This document shows, in pieces, positions 39,461 to 47,756 of a stretch of DNA of 64,000 nucleotides. Source of the stretch: Reyranella sp. (GTDB lineage Bacteria; Pseudomonadota; Alphaproteobacteria; Reyranellales; Reyranellaceae); contig NZ_JAFKJN010000027.1 of NCBI RefSeq assembly GCF_017305915.1, positions 38,885 to 102,884 on the forward strand, in the 5' to 3' direction. Below the pieces are notes generated by a model, which was not told the DNA's origin, did not search any database, and worked only from the letters and a program-made list of their open reading frames with translations. The position numbers and the translations under genes were made by a program. The first letter of the stretch is position 1, and every line of letters starts with the position of its first letter.

Positions 39461-40312
39461 ATGTCGATCGTCCGTGTCGTGTTCTGGCTGCGGCTGGTGG
39501 CGCTGGTCGGGCTCTGCCTGCCGGCGCTGAACCTCGCCTGGCGCTGGTTCACCGACGATCTCGGCGCGCGGCCGGTGACGCTCGCCACGCACATCACCGG
39601 CGACTGGGCGGTGATCTTCCTGCTGTGCTCGCTGGCGCTGACGCCGGCGCGCGCGGTGTTCGACTGGATGCCGCTGGTCCAGATCCGCCGCCGGGTCGGC
39701 GTCGCGGCGGCGCTCTATGCCGGCCTGCACTTCTTCATCTACGTCGCCGACCAGAAGTGGAACCTGGTCGTGGTGGCGCTGGAGATCGCCAGGCGCTTCT
39801 ACCTCACCATCGGCTTCACCGCGCTGCTGGCGCTGACCGCGCTCGCCATCACCTCGACCAACGGCTGGCAGAAGCGGCTGAAGCGCAACTGGAAGCGCCT
39901 GCACATGCTGATCTATCCGGCCGCGGTGCTGGCGATCCTTCACTTCTTCATCCAGTCCAAGGCCAATGTCGGCGAGGCCACCGTCGCCGCCGGCCTGTTC
40001 GCCTGGCTGATGATCTGGCGCTTCATGCCGACGCGGCTGCGCACGCAGTATCTCGGCCTGCTGCTGCTCGCCGTCGGCGCCACGATCGCGGCGCTGGCGT
40101 TCGAGATCGCATGGTACGGGCTGGTCAACCACGTCGATCCGATGCGCATCCTCACCGCCGACGCCGATCCCGACCTGGCACCGCGGCCGGTGCACAAGGC
40201 GCTGCTGGCGAGCCTGACGGCGATCGTGCTGACCGCCCTATGGCGTCTCGCCAACCACGGAAAACGCCTCTGGACGAAGCGCTATATCCATAAGACTATA
40301 CCGACTTCCTGA
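39461..40312 (+). CDS. msrQ: MsrQ-like haem b membrane protein (ferric reductase-like domain)
   Basis: This 283-residue protein has about six or seven helices and a ferric-reductase-like core. Probable haem-ligand histidines are seen in THITGDWAV, GLHFFIYV and LHMLIYPAAVLAILHFF. The first part matches MsrQ/YedZ, the quinol-linked haem subunit that donates electrons to the molybdoenzyme MsrP for repair of periplasmic methionine sulfoxide. It is about 70 residues longer than E. coli MsrQ, with an extra C-terminal helix. No msrP is adjacent. The modA gene follows after 16 bases, so haem protein and molybdate uptake probably share a transcript. Confidence 0.8.
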   Translation: MSIVRVVFWLRLVALVGLCLPALNLAWRWFTDDLGARPVTLATHITGDWAVIFLLCSLALTPARAVFDWMPLVQIRRRVGVAAALYAGLHFFIYVADQKWNLVVVALEIARRFYLTIGFTALLALTALAITSTNGWQKRLKRNWKRLHMLIYPAAVLAILHFFIQSKANVGEATVAAGLFAWLMIWRFMPTRLRTQYLGLLLLAVGATIAALAFEIAWYGLVNHVDPMRILTADADPDLAPRPVHKALLASLTAIVLTALWRLANHGKRLWTKRYIHKTIPTS

Positions 40313-40328
40313 AGAGGGAGGGTTGCGT

Positions 40329-41141
40329 ATGGGTCTTTGGATGAAGCGTCGCGCATGGCTCGGCCTCGCCGCGGCGATCGCGATGGCGCCGGCCGGCGCC
40401 TGGGCGCAGGACGGCATGGTGATCTTCGCCGCCGCCAGCCTCAAGAACGCGCTCGACGAGATCGCGTCAGCCTGGTCGAAGGAGACCGGCAAGCCGGCGC
40501 CCAGGCTCTCCTATGCCGCGAGCTCGGCGCTCGCCAAGCAGATGGAGCAGGGCGCGCCGGCCGACATGTTCATCTCGGCGGACCTCGACTGGATGGACCA
40601 TGTCGAGAAGAAGGACCTGATCCAGAAGGACACGCGCTTCAACCTGCTGGGCAACAAGATCGTGCTGATCGCGCCCCGGGACTCCAAGACCACGGTCGCG
40701 GTGAAGCAGGGCTTCGACCTCGCCAAGGCGCTCAACAGCGAGAAGGGAGCTGGCGGCAAGCTCGCGATGGCCAACGTCGACGCGGTGCCGGCCGGCAAGT
40801 ACGGCAAGTCGGCGCTCGAGAAGCTCGGCGCGTGGGACGGCGTCAAGGGCAGCGTCGCCCAGGCCGAGAACGTGCGCGCGGCGCTCCTGCTGGTGGCGCG
40901 CGGCGAGGCGCCGCTCGGCATCGTCTATGCGACCGACGCCGCGGCCGAGCCGAACGTCAAGATCGTCGGCGAATTCCCCGGCGACTCCCATCCGCCGATC
41001 ATCTATCCGGCAGCGCTGACCAAGGCCCCCAAGTCGCCCGACGCCAAGGCCTTCCTCGACTACCTGAAGAGCAGCAAGGCGCGGCCGGCCTTCGAGAAGC
41101 AGGGGTTCACGGTCCTGGTGAAGTCCGCCAGCTCGACATGA
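40329..41141 (+). CDS. modA: Molybdate-binding periplasmic protein
   Basis: This 270-residue receptor captures molybdate or tungstate in the periplasm. A signal peptide is present (LGLAAAIAMAPAGAWAQ). The mature part starts VIFAAASLKNALDEIASAW, the ModA signature, with AASSALAKQ for ligand contacts. GADMFIS-type text appears as GAPADMFISAD. VARGEAPLGIVYATDA near the C-terminus is also conserved. A GAGGGAGGG stretch precedes the ATG at 40329; an in-frame TTG lies six bases upstream. modB follows with an ATGA overlap. Confidence 0.95.
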   Translation: MGLWMKRRAWLGLAAAIAMAPAGAWAQDGMVIFAAASLKNALDEIASAWSKETGKPAPRLSYAASSALAKQMEQGAPADMFISADLDWMDHVEKKDLIQKDTRFNLLGNKIVLIAPRDSKTTVAVKQGFDLAKALNSEKGAGGKLAMANVDAVPAGKYGKSALEKLGAWDGVKGSVAQAENVRAALLLVARGEAPLGIVYATDAAAEPNVKIVGEFPGDSHPPIIYPAALTKAPKSPDAKAFLDYLKSSKARPAFEKQGFTVLVKSASST

Positions 41142-41824
41142 CGGCAGAGGAATGGACGGCCGTCCGGCTGAGCCTCCTGGTCGCCGTCACCGCGACGGCG
41201 GCCAGCCTGCCGCCCGGGATCGCCATCGCCTGGCTGCTGGCGCGCGGCCGGTTCTGGGGCAAGAGCCTGCTCGACACGGTCGTCCATCTGCCGCTGATCA
41301 TGCCGCCGGTCGTGACCGGCTACCTGCTGCTGATCTCGTTCGGCCGGCGCGGGCCGATCGGCGAATTCCTCGAACAGACCTTCGGCATCGTCTTCGCCTT
41401 CCGCTGGACCGGCGCGGCGCTGGCCTGCGCGGTGATGGGCTTCCCGCTGATGGTGCGCGCGATCCGGCTGTCGATCGAGGCGGTCGACACGCGGCTGGAG
41501 AGCGCGGCGGGCACGCTGGGCGCCCACCCGCTCTGGGTGTTCGCCACCATCACCCTGCCGCTCTGCCTGCCCGGCGTGATCGCCGGCGCGATCCTCTCGT
41601 TCGCCAAGTCGATGGGCGAGTTCGGCGCCACCATCACCTTCGTCTCCAACATCCCGGGCGAGACCCAGACGCTGCCGTCCGCGATCTACACCTTCACCCA
41701 GGTGCCGGGCGGCGACGCCGGCGCGCTCAGGCTGACGCTGGTGTCGATCGTCATCTCGATGGCCGCCCTGCTCGGCTCCGAGCTGCTGGCCCGCCGCATC
41801 GGCGCCCGCCGCGTCGCGACATGA
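41138..41824 (+). CDS. modB: Molybdate ABC transporter permease
   Basis: This 228-residue inner-membrane protein has about five helices. MTAEEWTAVRLSLLVAVTAT is a ModB start, and LLDTVVHLPLIMPPVVTGYL is the family hallmark. The ATPase-contact loop lies in LESAAGTLGAHPLWVFATI, and AKSMGEFGATITFVSNIPGE is highly conserved in ModB. It forms the molybdate channel with ModC as motor. The start overlaps the modA stop by four bases, as does the junction with modC. Confidence 0.96.
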   Translation: MTAEEWTAVRLSLLVAVTATAASLPPGIAIAWLLARGRFWGKSLLDTVVHLPLIMPPVVTGYLLLISFGRRGPIGEFLEQTFGIVFAFRWTGAALACAVMGFPLMVRAIRLSIEAVDTRLESAAGTLGAHPLWVFATITLPLCLPGVIAGAILSFAKSMGEFGATITFVSNIPGETQTLPSAIYTFTQVPGGDAGALRLTLVSIVISMAALLGSELLARRIGARRVAT

Positions 41825-42876
41825 GCCTCGACGTCGACATCGAGCACGCGCGCGGCACCTTCCGGCTCGCCGCCACGTTCGCCGCCCAGCCCGGCGTGAC
41901 CGCGCTGTTCGGCCGCTCGGGCTCGGGCAAGTCGACCCTGGTCGACATCGTGGCCGGCCTGATCCGGCCGCAGCGCGGCCGCATCGTCATCGACGGCACG
42001 ACCCTGGTCGACACCGCGCGCGGCGTGTTCGCCCCCAAGCACCGCCGCCGGGTCGGCTACGTCTTCCAGGACAGCCGCCTGTTCCCGCATCTCAGCGTGC
42101 GCCAGAACCTGCTCTACGGCCGCTGGTTCTCGCGCGGCGATGGCGGCGTCGCGGGCGACTTCGGCTCGATCGTCGAGCTGCTGGGCATCGCGCCGCTGAT
42201 CGAGCGCAAGCCCGACTCCTTGTCCGGCGGCGAGAAGCAGCGCGTCGCGATCGGCCGCGCCCTGCTCGCCCATCCGCGACTGCTGCTGATGGACGAGCCG
42301 CTGGCGTCGCTCGACGAGCAGCGCCGCGCCGAGATCCTTCCCTACATCGAGCGGCTGCGCGACATCGGCGTGCCAATCCTCTACGTCAGCCACTCCGTCA
42401 TCGAGGTGGCGCGGCTCGCCACCACCGTGGTCATCCTGAGCGAGGGCAAGGTCACGGCGGTCGGGCCAGTGCTCGACATCCTGCCGCTCGCCGAGGCGAG
42501 CGACGGCGGCAGCGTCCTCGAGGCGGTCGTGGCGCGCCACGACGACGCCTTCCAGCTCACCACGCTCGGCTCGCGCGCTGGCGACCTGCAGGTGCCGCGG
42601 CTCGCCGCCGAGACCGGCTCCGTCGTGCGCGCCTACATCCGCTCGCGCGACGTCATGCTGTCGCTGCAGCCGCCGCAGGACATCAGCGCGCTCAACGTGC
42701 TGAGCGGCAAGGTTTCGCAGATCAGCGAGAGCGGTGCGCAAGCCGACGTGCGGCTCGACTGCAACGGCGCGACCCTGGTCGCCCGCCTCACCGCCAAGTC
42801 GGTGCAGCGGCTGGCACTGTCCCCCGGCCGGCCGGTGTATGCCGTGATCAAAAGTGTATCCTTCGAGCGCAGCTAG
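41821..42876 (+). CDS. modC: Molybdate ABC transporter ATP-binding protein
   Basis: This is a 351-residue ModC ATPase. Walker A is FGRSGSGKSTL. The Q-loop is GYVFQDSRLFPHLSV, typical of ModC. The signature is LSGGEKQRVAIGRALL, Walker B is LLLMDEPLASLD, and the switch His is in YVSHSVIEV. The C-terminal part (from about residue 285) is a TOBE/Mop domain with LNVLSGKVSQI, which can sense oxyanion. It drives molybdate import together with ModB and is translationally coupled to it. Confidence 0.96.
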   Translation: MSLDVDIEHARGTFRLAATFAAQPGVTALFGRSGSGKSTLVDIVAGLIRPQRGRIVIDGTTLVDTARGVFAPKHRRRVGYVFQDSRLFPHLSVRQNLLYGRWFSRGDGGVAGDFGSIVELLGIAPLIERKPDSLSGGEKQRVAIGRALLAHPRLLLMDEPLASLDEQRRAEILPYIERLRDIGVPILYVSHSVIEVARLATTVVILSEGKVTAVGPVLDILPLAEASDGGSVLEAVVARHDDAFQLTTLGSRAGDLQVPRLAAETGSVVRAYIRSRDVMLSLQPPQDISALNVLSGKVSQISESGAQADVRLDCNGATLVARLTAKSVQRLALSPGRPVYAVIKSVSFERS

Positions 42877-42885
42877 GAGCGTCCG

Positions 42886-43236
42886 ATGCCACACCTCAGC
42901 ATCCGCATCGACTTCGACGACGAGGGCCGGCTCGGCCCCGGCAAGGTCGCCCTGCTGGAGCAGATCGAGCGCGAGGGCTCGATCTCGGCGGCGGGCCGCT
43001 CGATGAACATGTCCTACAAGCGCGCCTGGGAGCTGGTGTCGGAGATCAACCGCACCTTCGAGGAGCCGCTGGTGACGGCGCAGACCGGCGGGCGCGCCGG
43101 CGGCGGCGCGGCGCTGACGCCGCGCGGCCAGGAGCTGATCCGCCACTACCGCGCGATCGAGCGCAAGGCGCTGTCGGCCACGGCGGCGCATCTCAAGGCC
43201 CTGCAGGCGATTTCCCGCAGCCCCCGCCGGGCGTAA
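42886..43236 (+). CDS. ModE-like winged-helix regulator, DNA-binding domain only
   Basis: This 116-residue protein matches the N-terminal DNA-binding half of ModE. GPGKVALLEQIEREGSISAA, GRSMNMSYKRAWELV and TGGRAGGGAALTPRGQELI are family-typical. It lacks the C-terminal Mop/TOBE domains that bind molybdate in E. coli ModE. Regulation must then depend on dimerisation, a partner (for instance the TOBE part of ModC), or a different signal. It is 9 bases downstream of modC. Single-domain ModE proteins are known in alphaproteobacteria. Confidence 0.92.
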   Translation: MPHLSIRIDFDDEGRLGPGKVALLEQIEREGSISAAGRSMNMSYKRAWELVSEINRTFEEPLVTAQTGGRAGGGAALTPRGQELIRHYRAIERKALSATAAHLKALQAISRSPRRA

Positions 43237-43266
43237 GCGTTATCTTCCCCTGGCCAGGGAGGAAAC

Positions 43267-44346
43267 ATGGCACGGATCAAGGTCCGCAAGGGCATGCCGA
43301 GCGTGCAGCTCGCCAAGGCCCGCTTCGCCGAACGCCTGCAAGAGCGCTTCTACGATCCTGCCTTCGAGCCGCTGAAAGCCGAGATCGCCAAGATCGTCGC
43401 CGCGGCATGGGACGGCTACGACGACAGCCGCAAGTCGCCGCGCACCCGTCCCGCCGGCAGGGGCTTTGCCGATCCCAAATACGAGCTCTCGGTCGAGTGG
43501 ACCGCCGCGCGCAACGCCATCCGCCGCGCCGAGCGGCAGCAGCGCTCGCCCTCCTCCAAGTCGCGTATCCTGCTGATCAACGGTTCGCCGCGCAGCGACC
43601 AGACCTGCCCGGGCGAGATGTCCAAGAGCTTCCGGCTGATGGAGATCGCCGAGGAGGTCATCCGGCGCGAGCGCGGCTTCGAGGTCGAGCGACTCGACCT
43701 CGACCGCCAGACCTCGGAATTCGGCATCCAGATCCATCCCTGCAAGGGCTGCGTCTCGACGGCGATGCCGCTCTGCCACTGGCCCTGCTCCTGCTATCCC
43801 AACCATTCGCTGGGCCAGACCAACGACTGGATGAACGCGATCTATCCGATGTGGGCGGCAGCGCACGGTGTCATGATCGTGACACCGGTCCATTGGTATC
43901 AGGCACCGACCGTGCTGAAGGCCATGATGGATCGTCTGGTGTGCGCCGACGGCGGCAATCCCGACCCGACCTCGACCGGCGGCAAGGATGCGCAGAAGGC
44001 CAAGGATCTCGAGATGAAGGGCTGGGACTACCCGCGCCATCTCGCCGGCCGCGCCTACGCGATCGTCGTGCACGGCGATGCGGCGGGGGCCGAGACCCTG
44101 CGCCGCTCGCTGTCGGACTGGCTGGCCGACATGGGCCTGATGGGCGCAGGCCACGCTGCCGCCATCGACCGCTATGTCGGCTATTATGAGACCTATGCCG
44201 AGAGCCATCGGGCGCTCGACGACGACAAGGCCTTCCAGGAGGAGACGCGCAACGCGGCTCGGGCACTCGTGAAGGCGGTCAGGCTGCTGCGGCGGGGAGA
44301 CTTCCCGCAGCCCGATGACGGGCTGGTCGATCCGAGACCGAAGTAG
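43267..44346 (+). CDS. Flavodoxin-like NAD(P)H-dependent oxidoreductase with extended N-terminus
   Basis: This 359-residue protein has a flavodoxin-like FMN-binding domain from about residue 98 (SRILLINGSPRSDQTCPGEM). TPVHWYQAPTVLKAMMDRLV is the typical FMN reductase loop. The first 95 residues are a charged helical extension. A cysteine-rich segment, CKGCVSTAMPLCHWPCSC, replaces the usual CxxC of related proteins and may bind a metal or form disulfides. It should transfer electrons from NAD(P)H to FMN or a quinone. It could supply reduced FMN to the window's many flavin monooxygenases. GGAGG precedes the start. Confidence 0.87.
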   Translation: MARIKVRKGMPSVQLAKARFAERLQERFYDPAFEPLKAEIAKIVAAAWDGYDDSRKSPRTRPAGRGFADPKYELSVEWTAARNAIRRAERQQRSPSSKSRILLINGSPRSDQTCPGEMSKSFRLMEIAEEVIRRERGFEVERLDLDRQTSEFGIQIHPCKGCVSTAMPLCHWPCSCYPNHSLGQTNDWMNAIYPMWAAAHGVMIVTPVHWYQAPTVLKAMMDRLVCADGGNPDPTSTGGKDAQKAKDLEMKGWDYPRHLAGRAYAIVVHGDAAGAETLRRSLSDWLADMGLMGAGHAAAIDRYVGYYETYAESHRALDDDKAFQEETRNAARALVKAVRLLRRGDFPQPDDGLVDPRPK

Positions 44347-44367
44347 GCGTGCGTAACGGGGGAGCCG

Positions 44368-45990
44368 ATGTCCAGACTGTTCCTGATCTTCAAGCTGCGG
44401 CTGCTGCCGTTCATCATGGCGATCACGCTCACCGCGACGTTCGCCCTCCTGGTCACGATGGACCCGCACGAGGTCTGGCTCTGGATCGGCCTCGCCGTCA
44501 CCGGCTTCTTCCTGCTGGTCGGGCTGCACGACATCACGCAGACCCACCATTCGGTGCTGCGCAACTATCCGATCGCCGCTCATCTGCGCTTCATCCTCGA
44601 GGCGATCCGGCCGGAGATGCGCCAGTACTTCTTCGAGGACGAGAAGGACGGCCTGCCGTTCAGCCGCGACAAGCGCTCGGTCGTCTACCAGCGCGCCAAG
44701 CTGCAGCTCGACGTGCGGCCGTTCGGCACGACCTACAACGTCTACCAGCCCGGCTTCGAATGGATGAACCATTCGATGGCGCCCGCGGCGCTGATCAAGG
44801 ATCCGTTCCGCATCGCCATCGGCGGCCCGCAATGCGCCAGGCCCTATTCGGCCTCGGTGTTCAACATCTCGGCGATGAGTTTCGGCGCCCTGTCGGCCAA
44901 CGCCATCCGGGCGCTGAACGGCGGCGCCAGGCTCGGCGGCTTCGCGCACGATACCGGCGAGGGCGGTTACAGCCCGTACCATCGCGAGGGCGGCGGCGAC
45001 ATCATCTGGGAGATCGGCTCGGGCTACTTCGGCTGCCGCAATCCCGACGGCACCTTCTCGGCTGAGAAGTTCGCCGAGGCGGCAAGCAACGACCAGATCA
45101 AGATGGTCGAGCTCAAGATGAGCCAGGGCGCCAAGCCCGGCCATGGCGGCGTGCTGCCCGCCCCCAAGGTCAGCGCCGAGATCTCGCTGACCCGCGGCGT
45201 GCCGACCGGCCGGGACTGCATCTCGCCGTCGCGCCATTCGGCCTTCTCGACGCCGATCGGGATGATGCAGTTCATCGCCGAGATGCGCCGGCTGTCGGGC
45301 GGCAAGCCGGCCGGCTTCAAGCTCTGCGTCGGCCACGAATGGGAGTTCCTGGCGATCTGCAAGGCGATGCTGGAGACCGGCATCACGCCCGACTTCATCG
45401 TGATCGACGGCAAGGAGGGCGGCACCGGCGCCGCCCCGCTGGAGTTCATCGACCATATCGGCAAGCCGATGCGCGAGGGCCTCTCGTTCGTGCACAACGC
45501 GCTGGTCGGGGTCGGCCTGCGCCAGCAGATCCGGCTCGGCGCCTCGGGCAAGATCATCTCGGGCTTCGACATCGCCCGCGCCATGGCGCTCGGCGCCGAC
45601 TGGTGCAACGCCGCGCGCGGCTTCATGTTCGCGGTCGGCTGCATCCAGTCGCAGAGCTGCCACACCGACCGCTGCCCGACCGGCGTCGCGACCCAGGACA
45701 AGCACCGCCAGAAGGCGCTGGTGGTCGAGGACAAGCTCAGCCGCGTCGCCAACTTCCACAAGGCGACGGTGCATGCGCTGGCCGAGCTGACCGCCGCGGC
45801 CGGCCTCGAGCATCCCAACGAGTTCCGGCCCTGGCACATCTCCCATCGGCTGTCGCCGAGCGAGGTCGCGACCTTCGCCGACCTCTACCCGGCGCTGCGC
45901 GAGCGCGAGCTGCTGGAGGGCACCAACAATCCGCGCTGGCTGGCGCCCTGGAACATGGCGAGCGCCGAGTCGTTCCGCGCCGTGGGCTGA
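44368..45990 (+). CDS. FMN-binding glutamate synthase family protein, membrane-anchored
   Basis: The 540-residue protein starts with two membrane helices (about residues 10-55). It then has the FMN/Fe-S domain of glutamate synthase (GltS large-subunit central region). NISAMSFGALSANAIRALNG, GEGGYSPYH and IVIDGKEGGTGAAPLEF bind FMN. The cluster motif is CIQSQSCHTDRCPTGVAT. It lacks the glutamine amidotransferase domain, so it cannot be a standard glutamate synthase. The enzyme's reaction in this subgroup is not established. It lies 21 bases after the flavodoxin-like reductase gene. Confidence 0.93.
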   Translation: MSRLFLIFKLRLLPFIMAITLTATFALLVTMDPHEVWLWIGLAVTGFFLLVGLHDITQTHHSVLRNYPIAAHLRFILEAIRPEMRQYFFEDEKDGLPFSRDKRSVVYQRAKLQLDVRPFGTTYNVYQPGFEWMNHSMAPAALIKDPFRIAIGGPQCARPYSASVFNISAMSFGALSANAIRALNGGARLGGFAHDTGEGGYSPYHREGGGDIIWEIGSGYFGCRNPDGTFSAEKFAEAASNDQIKMVELKMSQGAKPGHGGVLPAPKVSAEISLTRGVPTGRDCISPSRHSAFSTPIGMMQFIAEMRRLSGGKPAGFKLCVGHEWEFLAICKAMLETGITPDFIVIDGKEGGTGAAPLEFIDHIGKPMREGLSFVHNALVGVGLRQQIRLGASGKIISGFDIARAMALGADWCNAARGFMFAVGCIQSQSCHTDRCPTGVATQDKHRQKALVVEDKLSRVANFHKATVHALAELTAAAGLEHPNEFRPWHISHRLSPSEVATFADLYPALRERELLEGTNNPRWLAPWNMASAESFRAVG

Positions 45991-46061
45991 GGTCTCTTGC
46001 AAGACGGGCGGTCTTGGCCCAGCAATGGGCAGAAGCAAGACTATCCTCGAGGGAAACACCC

Positions 46062-47291
46062 ATGACCGCCCCGTTCGATTTCGCGCCCCTGCTCGCGCCC
46101 GGCACGCCCGCGCCCGCCGTCCTGTGGAAGGGCTTCCCCAAGTACAATTTCGTCGGCGGCCATAACGACGCCGACAACGTGCCGGTCGATGCCCTGATCG
46201 AGGCGGCGACGACGGTGCTGCGCCGCGAGGGCCCGACGCTCGCGACCTACGGCCTCAACAGCGGCCCGCTCGGCTACCGGCCGCTGCGTGAGTTCCTCGC
46301 GGGCAAGCTCAAGAGCCATGCCGGCATCGCCTGCTCGCCCGACGAGATCCTGATCACCTCGGGCTCGCTGCAGGGCCTCGACCTGGTCAACACGCTGCTG
46401 CTCGGCAAGGGCGACACCATCCTGATCGAGCAGGAGACCTACGGCGGCGCGCTGACGCGGCTCGCCAAGTTCGGCGTCGACATCGTCGGCATCCCGCTCG
46501 ACGGCGACGGCATGCGGATGGATGCGCTCGAGGCCAAGCTCGAGGAGCTCAAGGGCAAAGGCATCACGCCCAAGTACATCTACACCATCCCGACGGTGCA
46601 GAACCCGACCGGCTCGATCATGCCGGTGGCGCGCCGCAAGGAGATGATCGCGCTCGCCCGCGCCTACGGCACGATGATCTTCGAGGACGAGTGCTATTCC
46701 GACCTGGTGTGGAACGGCGAGCGGCCGCCCTCGATCCATGCGCTGGCCGGCGGCGAGGGCGTGATCTTCGTCGGCTCGTTCTCCAAGTCGATCGCGCCGG
46801 CGCTGCGGGTCGGCTACATCGTCGCCAAGTGGGAGATCCTGGCTCGCATCCTCGGGCTGAAGCAGGACGCGGGCTCGGGCGCGCTGGAGCAGATGGTGCT
46901 GGCCGAGTTCTGCGCCAAGCACTTCGCCAACCATGTGCCCAAGCTCAACAAGGTACTGAGCCACAAGCTGCAGGTGCTGCGCGAGGCGCTGGCCGAGCAG
47001 TTCGGCACCGCCGCCGAGTTCGGCGATCCGCCGGGCGGCATCTATCTCTGGGTCAAGCTGCCCGACCAGGTCGACACGCAGAAGCTGTTCCAGGCCGCGC
47101 AAGCTGCCGGCGTGGCGCTCAATCCGGGGCCGGAATGGTCGACCGACAAGGCCTATGCCAGGTCCCGCCTGCGGCTCTGCTTCGCCAATCCCGACCCCGC
47201 CACCATCAAGAAGGGCGTCGAGGTCCTGGCCGAGGTCTGCCGCCGCGAGTTCGGCGTGCCGCTGCGCAGCGCCAACGTCGAGAAGAAGTAG
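46062..47291 (+). CDS. PLP-dependent aminotransferase, class I/II (2-aminoadipate/MocR-like)
   Basis: This 409-residue fold-type I aminotransferase has LATYGLNSGPLGYRPLREFL and ITSGSLQGLDLVNTLLL, which are typical of the 2-aminoadipate/kynurenine group. TVQNPTGSIMPVARR carries the Asn contact to PLP. IFEDECYSDLVW holds the Asp and Tyr. The Schiff-base Lys is in VGSFSKSIAPALRVGYI. It should move an amino group between an amino acid and a 2-oxo acid. The start at 46062 follows CGAGGG. The gene follows the glutamate-synthase-like gene by 71 bases. The convergent VOC gene is separated by a short hairpin. Confidence 0.93.
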   Translation: MTAPFDFAPLLAPGTPAPAVLWKGFPKYNFVGGHNDADNVPVDALIEAATTVLRREGPTLATYGLNSGPLGYRPLREFLAGKLKSHAGIACSPDEILITSGSLQGLDLVNTLLLGKGDTILIEQETYGGALTRLAKFGVDIVGIPLDGDGMRMDALEAKLEELKGKGITPKYIYTIPTVQNPTGSIMPVARRKEMIALARAYGTMIFEDECYSDLVWNGERPPSIHALAGGEGVIFVGSFSKSIAPALRVGYIVAKWEILARILGLKQDAGSGALEQMVLAEFCAKHFANHVPKLNKVLSHKLQVLREALAEQFGTAAEFGDPPGGIYLWVKLPDQVDTQKLFQAAQAAGVALNPGPEWSTDKAYARSRLRLCFANPDPATIKKGVEVLAEVCRREFGVPLRSANVEKK

Positions 47292-47295
47292 CCTT

Positions 47296-47317
47296 CCTCC
47301 CCATCGGGACGGGGCGG
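47296..47317. repeat. Short CCTCCCC hairpin between convergent genes
   Basis: CCTCCCC-atcgggac-GGGGCGG is a reduced member of the element found at 13288, 28981 and 54352. It lies between the convergent aminotransferase and VOC genes, so it can act as a terminator for either strand. The inner part of the longer element is missing. Confidence 0.65.
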
Positions 47318-47322
47318 AAAGC

Positions 47323-47733
47323 TCAGGGCTGCTTGGCGTGCAGCACCATCCAGCCGACGCCGAACTTGTCGGCGACCATGCCGAAGCGGGTGGCGAAGAA
47401 GGTCTCCGCCATCGGCATGTTGACCTTGCCGCCCTGGGCCAGCGCGTTGAACAGCTTCTCGGCCTCGGCGTCGCTGCTGGCGTTGATCGTCAGCGTGATG
47501 CCCGAGAACTCGGACTTGCCGCTGCACTGGCCGTCGGTTGCCATGATCGTGGTGTCGCCGACCTTGAAGGCCGAATGCATGACCTTGTCCTTGTTGGGCA
47601 TGTTCGCCTGCATGTCGGGCGGCGCGTCCTTGAACTGCATGATCGCCTCGACCTGGGCGCCGAGGGCGCTCCTGTAGAAGTCGATGGCCTCCTGGGCGCG
47701 GCCTTCGAAGGACAGATAAGGCTGAACGTTCAT
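47323..47733 (-). CDS. VOC-family protein, PhnB-like
   Basis: This 136-residue protein belongs to the glyoxalase/bleomycin-resistance (VOC) superfamily, PhnB type. It shows MNVQPYLSFEGRAQEAIDFY, then ALGAQVEAIMQF, VMHSAFKVGDTTIMATDG and MVADKFGVGWMVLHAKQP. Relatives are annotated as PhnB or as 3-demethylubiquinone methyltransferase-like; no methyltransferase motif is present. It may bind a small ligand or metal. It is the last gene of the SRPBCC-YceI-hydrolase operon, 23 bases after the serine hydrolase. Confidence 0.92.
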   Translation of the reverse strand: MNVQPYLSFEGRAQEAIDFYRSALGAQVEAIMQFKDAPPDMQANMPNKDKVMHSAFKVGDTTIMATDGQCSGKSEFSGITLTINASSDAEAEKLFNALAQGGKVNMPMAETFFATRFGMVADKFGVGWMVLHAKQP

Positions 47734-47756
47734 CGTCTTCTCCTCTGCTGAGCGAT

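Noticed and set aside
43240..46059. A 939-codon open frame on the minus strand
   Set aside because: It lies opposite the flavodoxin-like and glutamate-synthase-like genes, both with clear motifs. Its translation is low-complexity His/Arg/Gly/Ala-rich, as expected for antisense frames in high-GC DNA.
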